Below are positions 1 to 10,400 of a DNA stretch of 25,076 nucleotides, one piece after another. The stretch is taken from assembly GCA_032718475.1 (NCBI GenBank), contig JAUCBJ010004892.1, positions 1-25,076 on the forward strand, read 5' to 3'. Both the position numbers and the translations under genes were made by a program. The DNA comes from Nemertoderma westbladi (taxonomy: Eukaryota; Xenacoelomorpha; Nemertodermatida; Nemertodermatidae). The first letter of the stretch is position 1. Each line of letters opens with the position of its first letter. The notes below the pieces were generated by a model. It did not search any database. It was not told where the DNA came from and worked only from the letters and a program-made list of their open reading frames with translations.

Positions 1-2757
1 CAGTTACCCTGTAATTGAAATACATAAAATGGTTGGCATAATATAATTTGATAAAAAAAACTAAATATGGCACTAAATCCTTATAATTCCATTTATTATT
101 ATATATATATTGAATAGTAAACAATAGAAGTACGTAGGTAATGATGTAAATAATATATATATATTATACCACACGCTATACAATAGAAAAAAACAATTAG
201 AAATAATATTTCACAGTGAATATTAAATACCCACGGATACCAAGAAACCAACGATATTACATTAATTATACGTACAATCTATAAAAACTATTCTAAAACG
301 GAGACATTAAAGAATTTACGTATTAAATTCGAGTTTTACGAAATTTCTATAAACTACTGTGTGTATCCTTGGGTTGCAGCACATATTTTAAGATATATAA
401 AATAAAATTCCATCAAAATTCGGTTTAACTCTTATTTTTTTTTCATAGGGTTCTCTTTTTAATAATTCACGTTGTAGGACCAAGTCTAAAAAGCTGAAGG
501 AGGAAAAAAGTAAAAATAAAGTGTTTAATAATGAAATTATTTGATTTGAACATATTATACTGATATATCAGTACTTATTAAATTGTACCATTTAAAGATT
601 AACTAATACATTACCACAGGTTATTATTTAATTAATTAATATTCCATTAAAAAGGCCACCTATGATCTAGCAGGTGGCTTTGTTCTATATCAGAAAATAA
701 CATAAAAACTTCCCACAGGTACGAGTTTATGAGACCTATCACGGAATCCACTAGATTGTCTACATATAACGGTACATAAAACATTCTAAGACACAGATAG
801 ATGCGTTGATCTGACATAAACAATATATTTATATTATAATCAATAATAAAAAAAAAACACGCCTAACGACAATTTATTAATTAGACTGATTTAAATTGTA
901 GGTTTAAAACTCCTTATACAGTAAAAATAACCAAGCACCATTTATGAAGTTAAGTTGTGCAGAATATTTTAATGAGATGCAATTAGGTTAAATAGTTAGG
1001 CAAGCGAAGCAATGCAGTAATAATTAGTGCGCCCAAAACTATTGAGAATAATTATAAAAAAATAATGTACCCTAAATAATATTAACTTTATCTCGAACTA
1101 TTTAAATTGAACATTATAATTCTGGGTCGAGTTCTTTTTTATTTACACGAGTTCGTAGATTTTACCACGAGCGAAGCGAATGTCTAATAATTAAAACTTG
1201 GATAAAACTATTAAACAAAAAAGGAATAATCAATAATGTTATTCAATGTAAATAAATGAGATAAAGCAAACAGTTTGATTTGAGGTACTTTATTTTTTCT
1301 ATTATTATTTTCTTTGCAAAATCGCTTCTACGTTAAACAGTAACTTAAATTGTCTGATTATGATAGATCTAATTAACCTAAAATACTGAAACAAAATGAA
1401 ATTAACGGAATTGTGAATAGCCTTGATGCTACATAACAAACTGTCTAGCAGTAATGATGTAGGCCTCTGTATATCAGATGTATTTCTGTTTAACATTGTT
1501 AAATACTGCGATACTTTAAAATAAATACATTTTATTGAGTAGAAAAAAAAAGTTTATTTTTGCAAAGAAAATAATAAAATTTATAATATTCAATATGAAA
1601 GCTCAACTTACGACTCTAATTTAATATTGGCGGGTGCGCTGCGGTATTTGATGCCCATGCACGCACAGTGAATGGCAATTTTCGTTTAAAGTTCTACAAT
1701 AGAATAATAAAAGACTATTAGCACAAAGGTAGTTGGGAAAATAACTCCATCTTATTTCGATGGTGTCCATCCTCAAGGAATTAAACACAGAATCAATGTC
1801 GCAGATTGCCTACAATATATATCCAAGACTATATTTAGCAAGTGTGTTGGGGGTGTGACCTTCGGGTTAAATTCAATACTCTCTGCGTTTAGTAAACATT
1901 TATAAATGACTGCCTAACAGATACTTTACTAACATAATAATAATAATAATAATAACTACAATTAATTATTAGAAGACATAATTATACAGTTTGTGATCCA
2001 AAGAAACACATACAAAAAGTACAGTATGATTAATTAATACACATGCCCTATAAATTTTAACATGCAAAGGAGTATTTGAAACTAGCAAAAATGCTAGTTA
2101 AACTAAAAAATGTAGTTAAAAATGCTAATTTAAAAATGGTTATATGTTAAATAGTAAAATTACCAATTTGACGATCAATTTAAAAATTTTCTCAAACATT
2201 GATTGCGACAAAAATTCAACGAAATAGTGAACTATCGAATACCAATAAACAAGATAAAAACTTGTTGTTAAAATGTTAACTGGATTCCCGTTGGACAAAC
2301 AAACAATTATTACTATGTAAAGTGATTTTGCACCGTTTTATCATTATAAAATGACATAAAACAATTAAAACTACCAAAAGTGAAGAAATGATTGGAAAAA
2401 TCTCGTTTAAATGACAGTTAAATGATTTCCCTCACCAAAATCCTTCACCATAAAAATATTCGGTTAATTTAAGCCGATAAATTCCGGCTTAAAAAGGTGA
2501 TATTATTTTCATTAACAATTTTTTACGTGTACAGTAGCCTACCAAATATAGTAGAAAAACATTACAAATGTGTAGTAAGTGTCTCGTACAATACGATTTT
2601 CATAACGCAGAAAATTAAGAAATGTTAATGAGGTTATTAAATTTCATCGAGCGTACTGTTAGTAGCAGCCTGCTGTACCGTGTCGCAATAGATTTACTAA
2701 TGTGTACTGTTTACGTACAGTAAGTCATTTACTACACAACAGTGCGAAATTTATACA
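1..2757. other. AT-rich intergenic DNA, no gene recognised
   Basis: No coding exon, RNA gene or autonomous transposon is recognised here. The ORFs are short and compositionally random. Small features are a hairpin at 651-680 (AAAGGCCACC paired with AGGTGGCTTT, one bulged base), a TAA microsatellite at 1935-1955, a 7-bp hairpin at 2080-2099 (AACTAGC / GCTAGTT) and a perfect 9-bp hairpin at 2468-2493 (TTTAAGCCG / CGGCTTAAA). These are unannotated inverted repeats without an assigned function. The stretch is downstream of muscleblind in transcription direction, so distal alternative 3' exons cannot be excluded. Confidence 0.6.
1935..1955. repeat. (TAA)n microsatellite
   Basis: There are seven uninterrupted TAA/AAT trinucleotides in intergenic DNA. 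Confidence 0.9.
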
Positions 2758-2839
2758 GCACTTTACCAGATTCGAACCTGCGCCGCCAAACACTAAGTGT
2801 ATGCAGTTCAGGCGCCGTATCCACTCGGACATTTATGAC
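2758..2839 (-). pseudogene. tRNA-like sequence (class II Leu/Ser-like), degenerate; possible SINE head
   Basis: Read on the minus strand, an 82-nt block has tRNA order: a D-arm/A-box-like GTCCGAGTGGATACGGCGCC, a middle section with a variable-arm-like GTGTTTGGCGGCG, and a B-box GGTTCGAATC. The phrase CCGAGTGG and the extra arm resemble Leu/Ser tRNAs. The acceptor ends (GTCATAA and GGTAAAG) do not pair, the T stem is badly mismatched and no clean anticodon stem forms, so it should not be a working tRNA. It is either a tRNA pseudogene or the promoter-bearing head of a tRNA-derived SINE. Confidence 0.5.
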
Positions 2840-4160
2840 ATTTATGTAAGCAAATCCGAACAGTGTTTATTTAATACGTAAAAGGAACATTGTTCGAGAG
2901 TTGAGTGATACTTTGTGAGATAAAGATAGCTAACAGTTTGTTGTGGCTAAGGTAGAAGAAATATACGTTTATCTGTTATTAGTTCATGCATGTTATATAG
3001 GGCTAGCCATAAGCTAGGCAATACAAATGGCAGCAGCTCGAGGTAAGGGGAGATCTAGGCAATAATACATATACAGCACGTAGTTACAGCAGGGTGCGGG
3101 CATAATATAGCAATGTACAGCAGCACAAGAAAGGTGGTGCATTCAGCGCAATTTATGGAATATTTGGTTAAATGGAAGTTTTTCTTAAACGCACTGCACT
3201 TGTTTCGATAACATGTGGTATTGTATGCATCCCAAGTACCAGTTGGTACATACATATACATACAGATGTAGGCCTATTATAAAATGTATATCACATAGAG
3301 ATCCAGTACAGGCACTGTACTGGTATACTGTACTACCAAAGTAAAGTATAACTAAATTTACAAAATATAAGCTACAGTATATGTTATGGCACGTTGAAAC
3401 GTGTATACCTATTTATACGCGAAAATTAAGGCGGAGGTATACCGACTATACCGGCTAGAATATTACAAATTCCGTCGTAAACCTTTTTCTTTAATATAAT
3501 ACGAGTTATCACTACCAGTATGGAATATAGTATAGTTCTGCTGTACGCCATCATCTGTGATCGCGAAACGAAGTTACATAACTTGTGCCGACAAAAGATT
3601 CAACAGCCAAAAAATATATAAGGTGGGAAGACTTTACTTACGGAGCCAGTAATATACATCTCATGTACAGGCTAAAATATACACTACGGTACGTTTATAC
3701 TTAAATGGGAACTAATATAAGATAAATTTAAATTTGTTCCTATTCGTATCTAATTCATATAGTTTCAGTTTATTTACTTACCTTTTTACATGATTTCCGA
3801 TTTCAAATTGTAAATATTAAATAATTTCAAAATATCCGATGGGTTTCTTTATCGGGTCAATAAAATCTAAACTAAATTGTATACGTATGGATTCAATCGT
3901 TATATAAATATAATACAACCACAAAGAAACTGAAATACAATAAGTTAACTAAATAACCCAAAATATTGACGAGAAGCCCATCTTGGGTTGAACAGTCGAC
4001 CTATTCAACTCGGAAGCCATTGTAATTGAATTGGTTGTTCGCAGCGCAAAGAGAGGCGCCGGCTGTGGTATTCGGAACGGTGGGAGGAGTGTAGCCCCCT
4101 TGCGGTGGGTGGTAGTATTTACATTGTAATCTGGAGCAACGGCCTCGAGTGAAGTCCTTA
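2840..4160. other. Intergenic DNA with hairpins and a small GC-richer island
   Basis: No gene is recognised. A perfect 9-bp hairpin with a 3-nt loop lies at 3303-3323 (CCAGTACAG, GCA, CTGTACTGG). From about 4010 to 4165 base composition turns GC-rich compared with the surroundings. On the minus strand this island contains ACAATGGCTTCC opening a 23-codon frame (4020 down to the stop at 3949-3951), too short to call. It ends at the first CACGTG (about 4169) that precedes the minisatellite. Confidence 0.5.
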
Positions 4161-4250
4161 CAAGGTATCACGTGACCGTCAAGTATTTCTGTTGTATCTG
4201 AAAAAAAATAATAAATACCTGTTATACTCTGTTATCTCTATCTGCTATTC

Positions 4251-4872
4251 TGTGACCACCACAGATTATCCCAGTTTTGTTGCATTACGTGACCACCAGC
4301 GATTACCCCAAGATCTATTGCATCACGTGACCACCACAGATTATCCCAGTTTTGTTGCATCACGTGACCACCCACCACCGATTATCCCAGTTCTATTATA
4401 TCACGTGACCACGACCGATTATCCCGGATCTATTGCATTACGTGACCACCACAGATTATCCCAGTTTTGTTGCATCACGTGACCACCCACCACCGATTAT
4501 CCCAGTTCTATTATATCACGTGACCACGACCGATTATCCCGGATCTATTGCATTACGTGACCACCACAGATTATCCCAGTTTTGTTGCATCACGTGACCA
4601 CCCACCACCGATTATCCCAGTTCTATTATATCACGTGACCACGACCGATTATCCCGGATCTATTGCATTACGTGACCACCACAGATTATCCCAGTTTTGT
4701 TGCATCACGTGACCACCCACCACCGATTATCCCAGTTCTATTATATCACGTGACCACCACAGATTATCCCAGTTTTGTTGCATCACGTGACCACCCACCA
4801 CCGATTATCCCAGTTCTATTATATCACGTGACCACCACAGATTCTCCCAGTTCATTATATCACGTGACCGCG
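4251..4872 (+). repeat. 115-bp higher-order minisatellite built from three 38-39-bp subunits, each with an E-box-like core
   Basis: The same 115-bp block restarts at 4329, 4444, 4559 and 4674, with partial or rearranged units at both ends. Each block has three related subunits of pattern GATTATCCC(A/G), a CTATTG/TTGTTG/CTATTATAT spacer and AT(C/T)ACGTGACCAC. I count about 12 CACGTG and four TACGTG cores in the array, plus one flanking CACGTG near 4169. Reading frames across it are open but 115 is not a multiple of three and the array has no coding character. It lies about 2.4 kb past the muscleblind stop. Confidence 0.93.
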
Positions 4873-5293
4873 TTACATCCGTTACTTACCATCAGTTACG
4901 TGAATGTATCGACAGTTGCTACGTTTGCACCCGTTACCAGACTGGAAATCCCTGCATATAGGTAGTGCCTGTGGGAACCGTTGGTTGTCCTGGACGAGTT
5001 GTGTCTGAAACAAACACAATGTATTTGTTTTGTAACATTTTGAAATTCGACTTGATCCAAAAAAAAATCATGATGTTTTAAAAATAGGCAATTGTCCCAA
5101 ATTTATTAAAACGAAATAGAGCACAGCAAACAACACTGAATTGATAAGTTAATAGATTCCAACTATACAGAATGGGCCAACAATATTATACATTAATTTT
5201 TATAAAACACCACCCAAAGGCTTAGTAAATTAGGTTGCTGTATATTATATCACTATATATGGTTCTATGGAGTGAGTTGGACCCCCCAGGCCC
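4873..5293. other. Spacer between two minisatellites
   Basis: This is AT-rich sequence with no ORF of note, RNA gene or mobile element that I recognise. Confidence 0.5.
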
Positions 5294-6232
5294 AGACAGT
5301 ATAGTATCCCGGACTGTAGCCCCCGTGCTCCAGCCACCCGGACAGTATCCCGGACTGTAGCCCCCGTACTCCAGCCACCCGGACAGTATCCCGAATTGTA
5401 GCCCCCGTACTCCAGCCACCCGGACAGTATCCCGGACTGTAGCCCCCGTACTCCAGCCACCCGGACAGTATCCCGGACTGTAGCCCCCGTACTCCAGCCA
5501 CCCGGACAGTATCCCGGATTGTAGCCCCCGTACTCCAGCCACCCGGACAGTATCCCGGACTGTAGCCCCCGTACTCCAGCCACCCGGACAGTATCCCGGA
5601 CTGTAGCCCCCGTACTCCAGCCACCCGGACAGTATCCCGGATTGTAGCCCCCGTACTCCAGCCACCCGGACAGTATCCCGGACTGTAGCCCCCGTACTCC
5701 AGCCACCCGGACAGTATCCCGGACTGTAGCCCCCGTACTGCAGCCACCCGGACAGTATCCCGGACTGTAGCCCCAGTACTGCAGCCACCCGGACAGTATC
5801 CCGGACTGTAGCCCCCGTACTCCAGCCACCCGGACAGTATCCCGGATTGTAGCCCCCGTACTCCAGCCACCCGGACAGTATCCCGGATTGTAGCCCCCGT
5901 ACTGCAGCCACCCGGACAGTATCCCGGACTGTAGCCCCAGTACTGCAGCCACCCGGACAGTATCCCGGACTGTAGCCCCAGTACTGCAGCCACCCGGACA
6001 GTATCCCGGACTGTAGCCCCCGTACTCCAGCCACCCGGACAGTATCCCGGATTGTAGCCCCCGTACTCCAGCCACCCGGACAGTATCCCGGATTGTAGCC
6101 CCCGTACTGCAGCCACCCGGACAGTATCCCGGACTGTAGCCCCAGTACTGCAGCCACCCGGACAGTATCCCGGACTGTAGCCCCCGTACTCCAGTCACCC
6201 GGACAGTATCCCGGACTGTAGCCCCCCGAACA
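5294..6232. repeat. GC-rich 41-bp tandem minisatellite, about 22 units
   Basis: Units are spaced 41 bp (for example GACAGTATCC at 5341 and 5382) and share CCCGGACTGTAGCCCC and CAGCCACCCGGACAGTAT. They vary mainly at three positions: GGACTG or GGATTG, CCCCCGTAC or CCCCAGTAC, and CTCCAG or CTGCAG. Because 41 is not divisible by three and the unit has no minus-strand stop in any frame, all three minus frames are open for 280-355 codons and encode the same Gly-rich repeat shifted. This is an artefact of periodicity. GC content is far above the flanks. The right flank (6233-6350) holds diverged relatives of the unit. Confidence 0.95.
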
Positions 6233-6350
6233 GAAGCCCCCCGGACACTCGCCCCCACACAGTATCCCTGGATAGTATCCCCGGGACAATAGCCACCCGG
6301 ACAGTGGGCCGTACTGTCCAGGGGGCTCCTGTCCAGGGGGCTTCAGTCTG

Positions 6351-7223
6351 GGAGGTTAGTCTGAGGCTAGTATTCGCGCTGTATTATGTATTATACACGT
6401 CAACTTATATAATGAGTATGATTACTCCTTTTTGGGGAGTTCTTCTATTGGAGAGTGGTCCTTTAGCCCATCTACTGTACTCCTACCCTTAACAAACCCC
6501 TACCCCTACCCTACCCCAATATATCTCTCCACTCCCTCTAATTTATATACATTTACGATGGAGTGAAAATTACTTTTATAATAGAAACGCCTGGTGTTGG
6601 AAATTATGGACGACTCTTTAAAAAAAACCTTGAGTAAAAATCTTGACCAGAAAAATATTTCTTTGTGTTGCTACTAGTTTAGTCTATCAAAGTTATTAAA
6701 AATTTATAAATAAAACACTGACAATTGTAAAATTTTCTTCGGAGTATAATGGTAATATATTTTTTACCCTGAGGTTTCAAATCCCCCTTTAGTTATAACT
6801 CTAGGGAACCTTGTTTTCTATTTAAAGAAATGTGCACGTGATAGCATCACGTGACAATCTTCTTGTACCCCTATTGCAAAGTCTTTAGGATTATTCGTAT
6901 CGCACTCAAAACAAGAGTTTAGTGATTATATATTATTGAACAAAGAAGGAACAGGCCACGCCTTGACCTAAAATAAAATAATGTTCACTGAAAAAAAAAC
7001 ACCGTGCGCTTCGGATGAAAAATTTGTACATTAATACTTTACAGTCAAAATAGTTTCTTATACTGAATTTGCATCTTTGTTTGTTTTACATAGCAGATAC
7101 AGGGCAGTAAGTAAGTAACTGATTTATACATCACATTTCATGCAATGTGAATGAAATTTCAATAGTTAAATGGGAGAGAGGGGGTGGGTGTTTAGGGTGT
7201 GTTAGCCCTTAAATGAGTCAACT
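6351..7223. other. Gene-free stretch 3' of MBNL
   Basis: No exon is recognised. It holds a C-rich run at about 6490-6525 and two CACGTG-type sites near 6836-6860 that resemble the E-box motif of the 4.3-kb array. An alternative downstream MBNL terminal exon could hide here but none is identifiable. Confidence 0.4.
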
Positions 7224-7229
7224 TTTATT
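7224..7229 (-). promoter_or_regulatory. Possible poly(A) signal AATAAA after the MBNL stop
   Basis: The plus strand reads TTTATT, so the minus strand reads AATAAA about 22 nt after the TAG. It would give an unusually short 3' UTR. No clear GU-rich downstream element follows, and AATAAA is common by chance in AT-rich DNA. Confidence 0.3.
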
Positions 7230-7251
7230 AGTTAATTAGTTAAATAGTTTT

Positions 7252-7418
7252 CTAGCGGTAAGCGTGCCAGCCGTACAAATCAGTTCCAAGGGTATCCGAT
7301 GGAGGCGCATCGCTTACCTGTGCGTTTAGAGTTTGTTCCATGTGGAGGTTGAAGGCCGCGGCCGCTGCCATCCCTTCTGGACTGTAGCACGCCGGGTTAG
7401 GTGATTGGGGGATTCCAA
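7252..7418 (-). CDS. MBNL: MBNL 3'-terminal coding exon with stop and an internal donor
   Basis: The acceptor is ACCTGCAG before TTGGAATC (AG at 7420-7419). Two bases complete the split codon as Phe, then 54 codons run to TAG at 7254-7252. The peptide includes [19 protein letters not shown] and ends in YGWHAYR. The reading frame demanded by the previous exon is the open one. Inside the exon, CAG followed by GTAAGC at 7318/7317 is a strong donor. Splicing there would end the exon after LNAQ and send the transcript to an unseen downstream exon, while read-through gives the 21-residue tail and stop. Both outcomes are plausible. The polypyrimidine tract is weak, so the exon is less certain than the finger exons. 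Confidence 0.75.
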
Positions 7419-10400
7419 CTGCAGGTATTAACCAATGGGAAGCGAGCGCGGTTCAATAAGCCAGTAATGTGTGGTAGGTAGGACGCACATGCATTATAAC
7501 AAGCCAATGAATGAGAGGTAAGCAGGTAGGTAGCGCGACCAATAAGCGCAAAGCACATACAAAGAAACGATGGGTAATAAGCAATTAGGTCTACAAGGCC
7601 ATATTATTTTGTTAGTTAATGGCCAACTAAGCTAAGCTAAGTTAAGCTAAAGGAACTGTTTTTAGAACGATTTTTTGAATATATCGCGGATAAATTTTTA
7701 TTTCAAGCGATATGGTTTATTTTCAATGAAATGGTATCTAGTTTCTGTCACATTATGTTAAGAAATATATTTATTTACAGTTAATATAAAGTCATGACCA
7801 ATAAAGTAATGAAGGATCTTTTGTTTCTGAAAATGATTCACAATGTGGGGCGAGCCATGAAGTGTGAGTCTTAGCATAGCGGTGCAATTAGTAAACCGTC
7901 ATACGACGTCGTTATCGGAAAAGAATGCACGCTAACAAGTGGCTCTATCTTTGATGAATTGGAACCAAACTCGGTACACATGTAGTCTATGAATTCAAAT
8001 GTTTTGGAATTTGACACACAGACAGAATTCTATAATTCCTCTCTAAATGGTCCACTAATTGTACCGCTATGGCCGAATACTCAGTGAGCGTGTTTCCTAG
8101 TGTTTCCAAGTGTTACTTATCATACAGCTGATATTGTAACTAATGTAACTTATACCTAGACATACAACTTACATTGTGGGGTTGGGTAGGACGCGAGATT
8201 ATGCAGCCCTTGTGGTGTTGATACGGTTGTCATAGGGATCCCCTGCATGGCAGCCAATATCGCCAACTGTTGTTGTTGTTGATAGGCGGCTGCGAATGAC
8301 GAGGAACAAGCTGACATTAAAGGAAGATTGTCAGCGGACACGAGGGCAGGTCGTTTAGTATACGGCATCAGCCCGGAAGAAAGCGCCTAAATAGGGAAAC
8401 AACATTAAATATAGATAGTTTAATTAATAATATCCACCTATTTAATACATTTATTATACACATTTCCCGAAGAGGATAAAAACTTTAGTACTAAAAACTA
8501 AGCAGTAGTTAAAAGTTGTCAAGAAAAGTGAGTTTAGCTAATAAGTTTTGCACCCCCAGAGACTATACGCCAAGAGGCTATGCCTAAACAATCTATTGAT
8601 AATATCAAACTCTTGATACACAACTACAGTAATATCTCATAGAAGACTTCACTCACTAATGTGCTCGTCTAACAAGATTGATTATCACGTTCTGTTTTTC
8701 AATCGACATGCAATGTAATAGCGAAATGTCGCGAAAATGTATGAAAGTCTAAGTCACAAAGAAATATAATATATATTTACGCTTTCATTATTTAGCTACA
8801 ACCGTTTAAAAAAGGTGTCTCCGAAAATAACACCAGTTACAGCGCAGCTATTCAACCTTATAGTGATTTGTTGTGTAAACTGATAAAAATGAAATTTAAA
8901 TGCGTGGTAATATCTATTGTTTTCCTAGCTATATTACATTATTATACAGGCATTGCATTGTTGCCCAGCTACTTATGAGATAATAATAAAAAAAATGATA
9001 AACAAAATGTTCTAGAACATTGCCTATTTATTAAATATAATATATGGCCTGCAGGGGAAGCCAATAATGAAACTTTCGAATGCCCATATCTCAGCTATTT
9101 ACCAACCAAATTCAAATATTTTTACATATTTGGAATCCTTGCAAGGTCAGCTTTCTAACAGTACCAACCAATATTATCACGAATAATAAACATAAAATTA
9201 TTTGATTTCATAATTTAGGTTGAAATTTTGAAATCCAGTTTCCGGAATGCAAATTATGTTCTGAATGCTTCACATTATGTTTAAGATGTGAAATATTTAC
9301 TGAAAACTACTGATTATTTACTATAACTTATATTTTCTACTCATTAAGTATAAGTAGGCCTCTATAAGAGCAAACATTAAAATATTTAAAAAAATTTAAT
9401 ATGTAAATTTACGTGTATAAATTTATTTTATATTCTAAATTGACAACTGAAATGACTCTGTGTAAGGCCCCCCTCACACGGAGCAACTTGTTTCTGCAAC
9501 TTGTTTCTGAAACTTGTTGCTGGACCCCCTCACACACAGAAACTTGTTGCTGCAACTTGTTTCAGCAACTTGTTTCCGAAACTTGTTTCTGCAACTTGTT
9601 GCTGGACCGGACCCCCTCACACACAGAAACTTGTTGCTGAAGAAAATAACAATTATTTGCAAATAAATAGCTAACAAGTCCAGTCATTTATATATAATAT
9701 CACATCACTCAAATTATCTAATATTAGCTAGTATCAAAAAATGGAATGTAATAAAAGTTTTTCAAAAAGTTGCTGGGAATATAACTTCCAGCAACTTGTT
9801 GCTGGACTCCCTCACACACAGAAACAAGTTGCGGAAACAAGTTGCAGAAACTTGTTGCTGGAGTCCTCACACACAGAAACAAGTTTCGGAAACAAGTTGC
9901 AGCAACAAGTTTCTGTGTGTGAGGGGGTCCAGCAACAAGTTTCAGAAACAAGTTGCTCCGTGTGAGGGGGGCCTAACAAACCACATATCAGAGGGTTTTG
10001 GCGTCAATAACTACTGAATTTAAATGTGACCACTGTATTTAATAATTATAAATACATAGATTGCATAATGGAATTCTTGACTATTCGTTCGGAAAATTTT
10101 ACTGCATGAAGCCACGTAATATCAAACTTCTACTGTATAAGGCAATATGTTTATAAATACAGTAGAACAGGTGTTGTAGTTACCGGTAGGATTACAATAT
10201 CGTTAAATAATAATATTAATAAGTACCAGGTAATCATTATGCTCACGAAGACGCTTTTGTCCGATTAGTTGATGGTTCGCCATAGCAACAGCCGTGCCAC
10301 TCTTTATTAGCCAATAGCAGATCAGCGTGCCAAGAGAGCAATCATTGTAGAACAGAGAGATAAGCAGGCAACAATGTAAGTGAAAGTAGCCAATCAAATG

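Noticed and set aside
651-680. Stem-loop as a transcription terminator or histone-type 3' end
   Set aside because: It lies in a eukaryotic intergenic region with no adjacent gene, and the sequence does not match the histone stem-loop consensus.
4192-4965. Plus-strand frames with HVTTTDYPSFVASRDH repeats
   Set aside because: They follow from the 115-bp E-box minisatellite; the period is not a multiple of three and no exon signals are present.
5222-6289. Three long overlapping minus-strand frames with a Gly/Tyr/Pro-rich repeat, superficially like a structural or collagen-like protein
   Set aside because: They are one 41-bp minisatellite read in three frames. The unit simply lacks stops, and no promoter, splice sites or frame-specific conservation is visible.
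6490-6525. CCCCTACCCCTACCC run as an interstitial telomere repeat
   Set aside because: Irregular and only a few units; it does not match a regular CCCTAA array.
9413-10017. Several Cys/Gln-rich small frames on both strands over the foldback element
   Set aside because: They are translations of the iterated CAACTTGTT motifs within the inverted arms.
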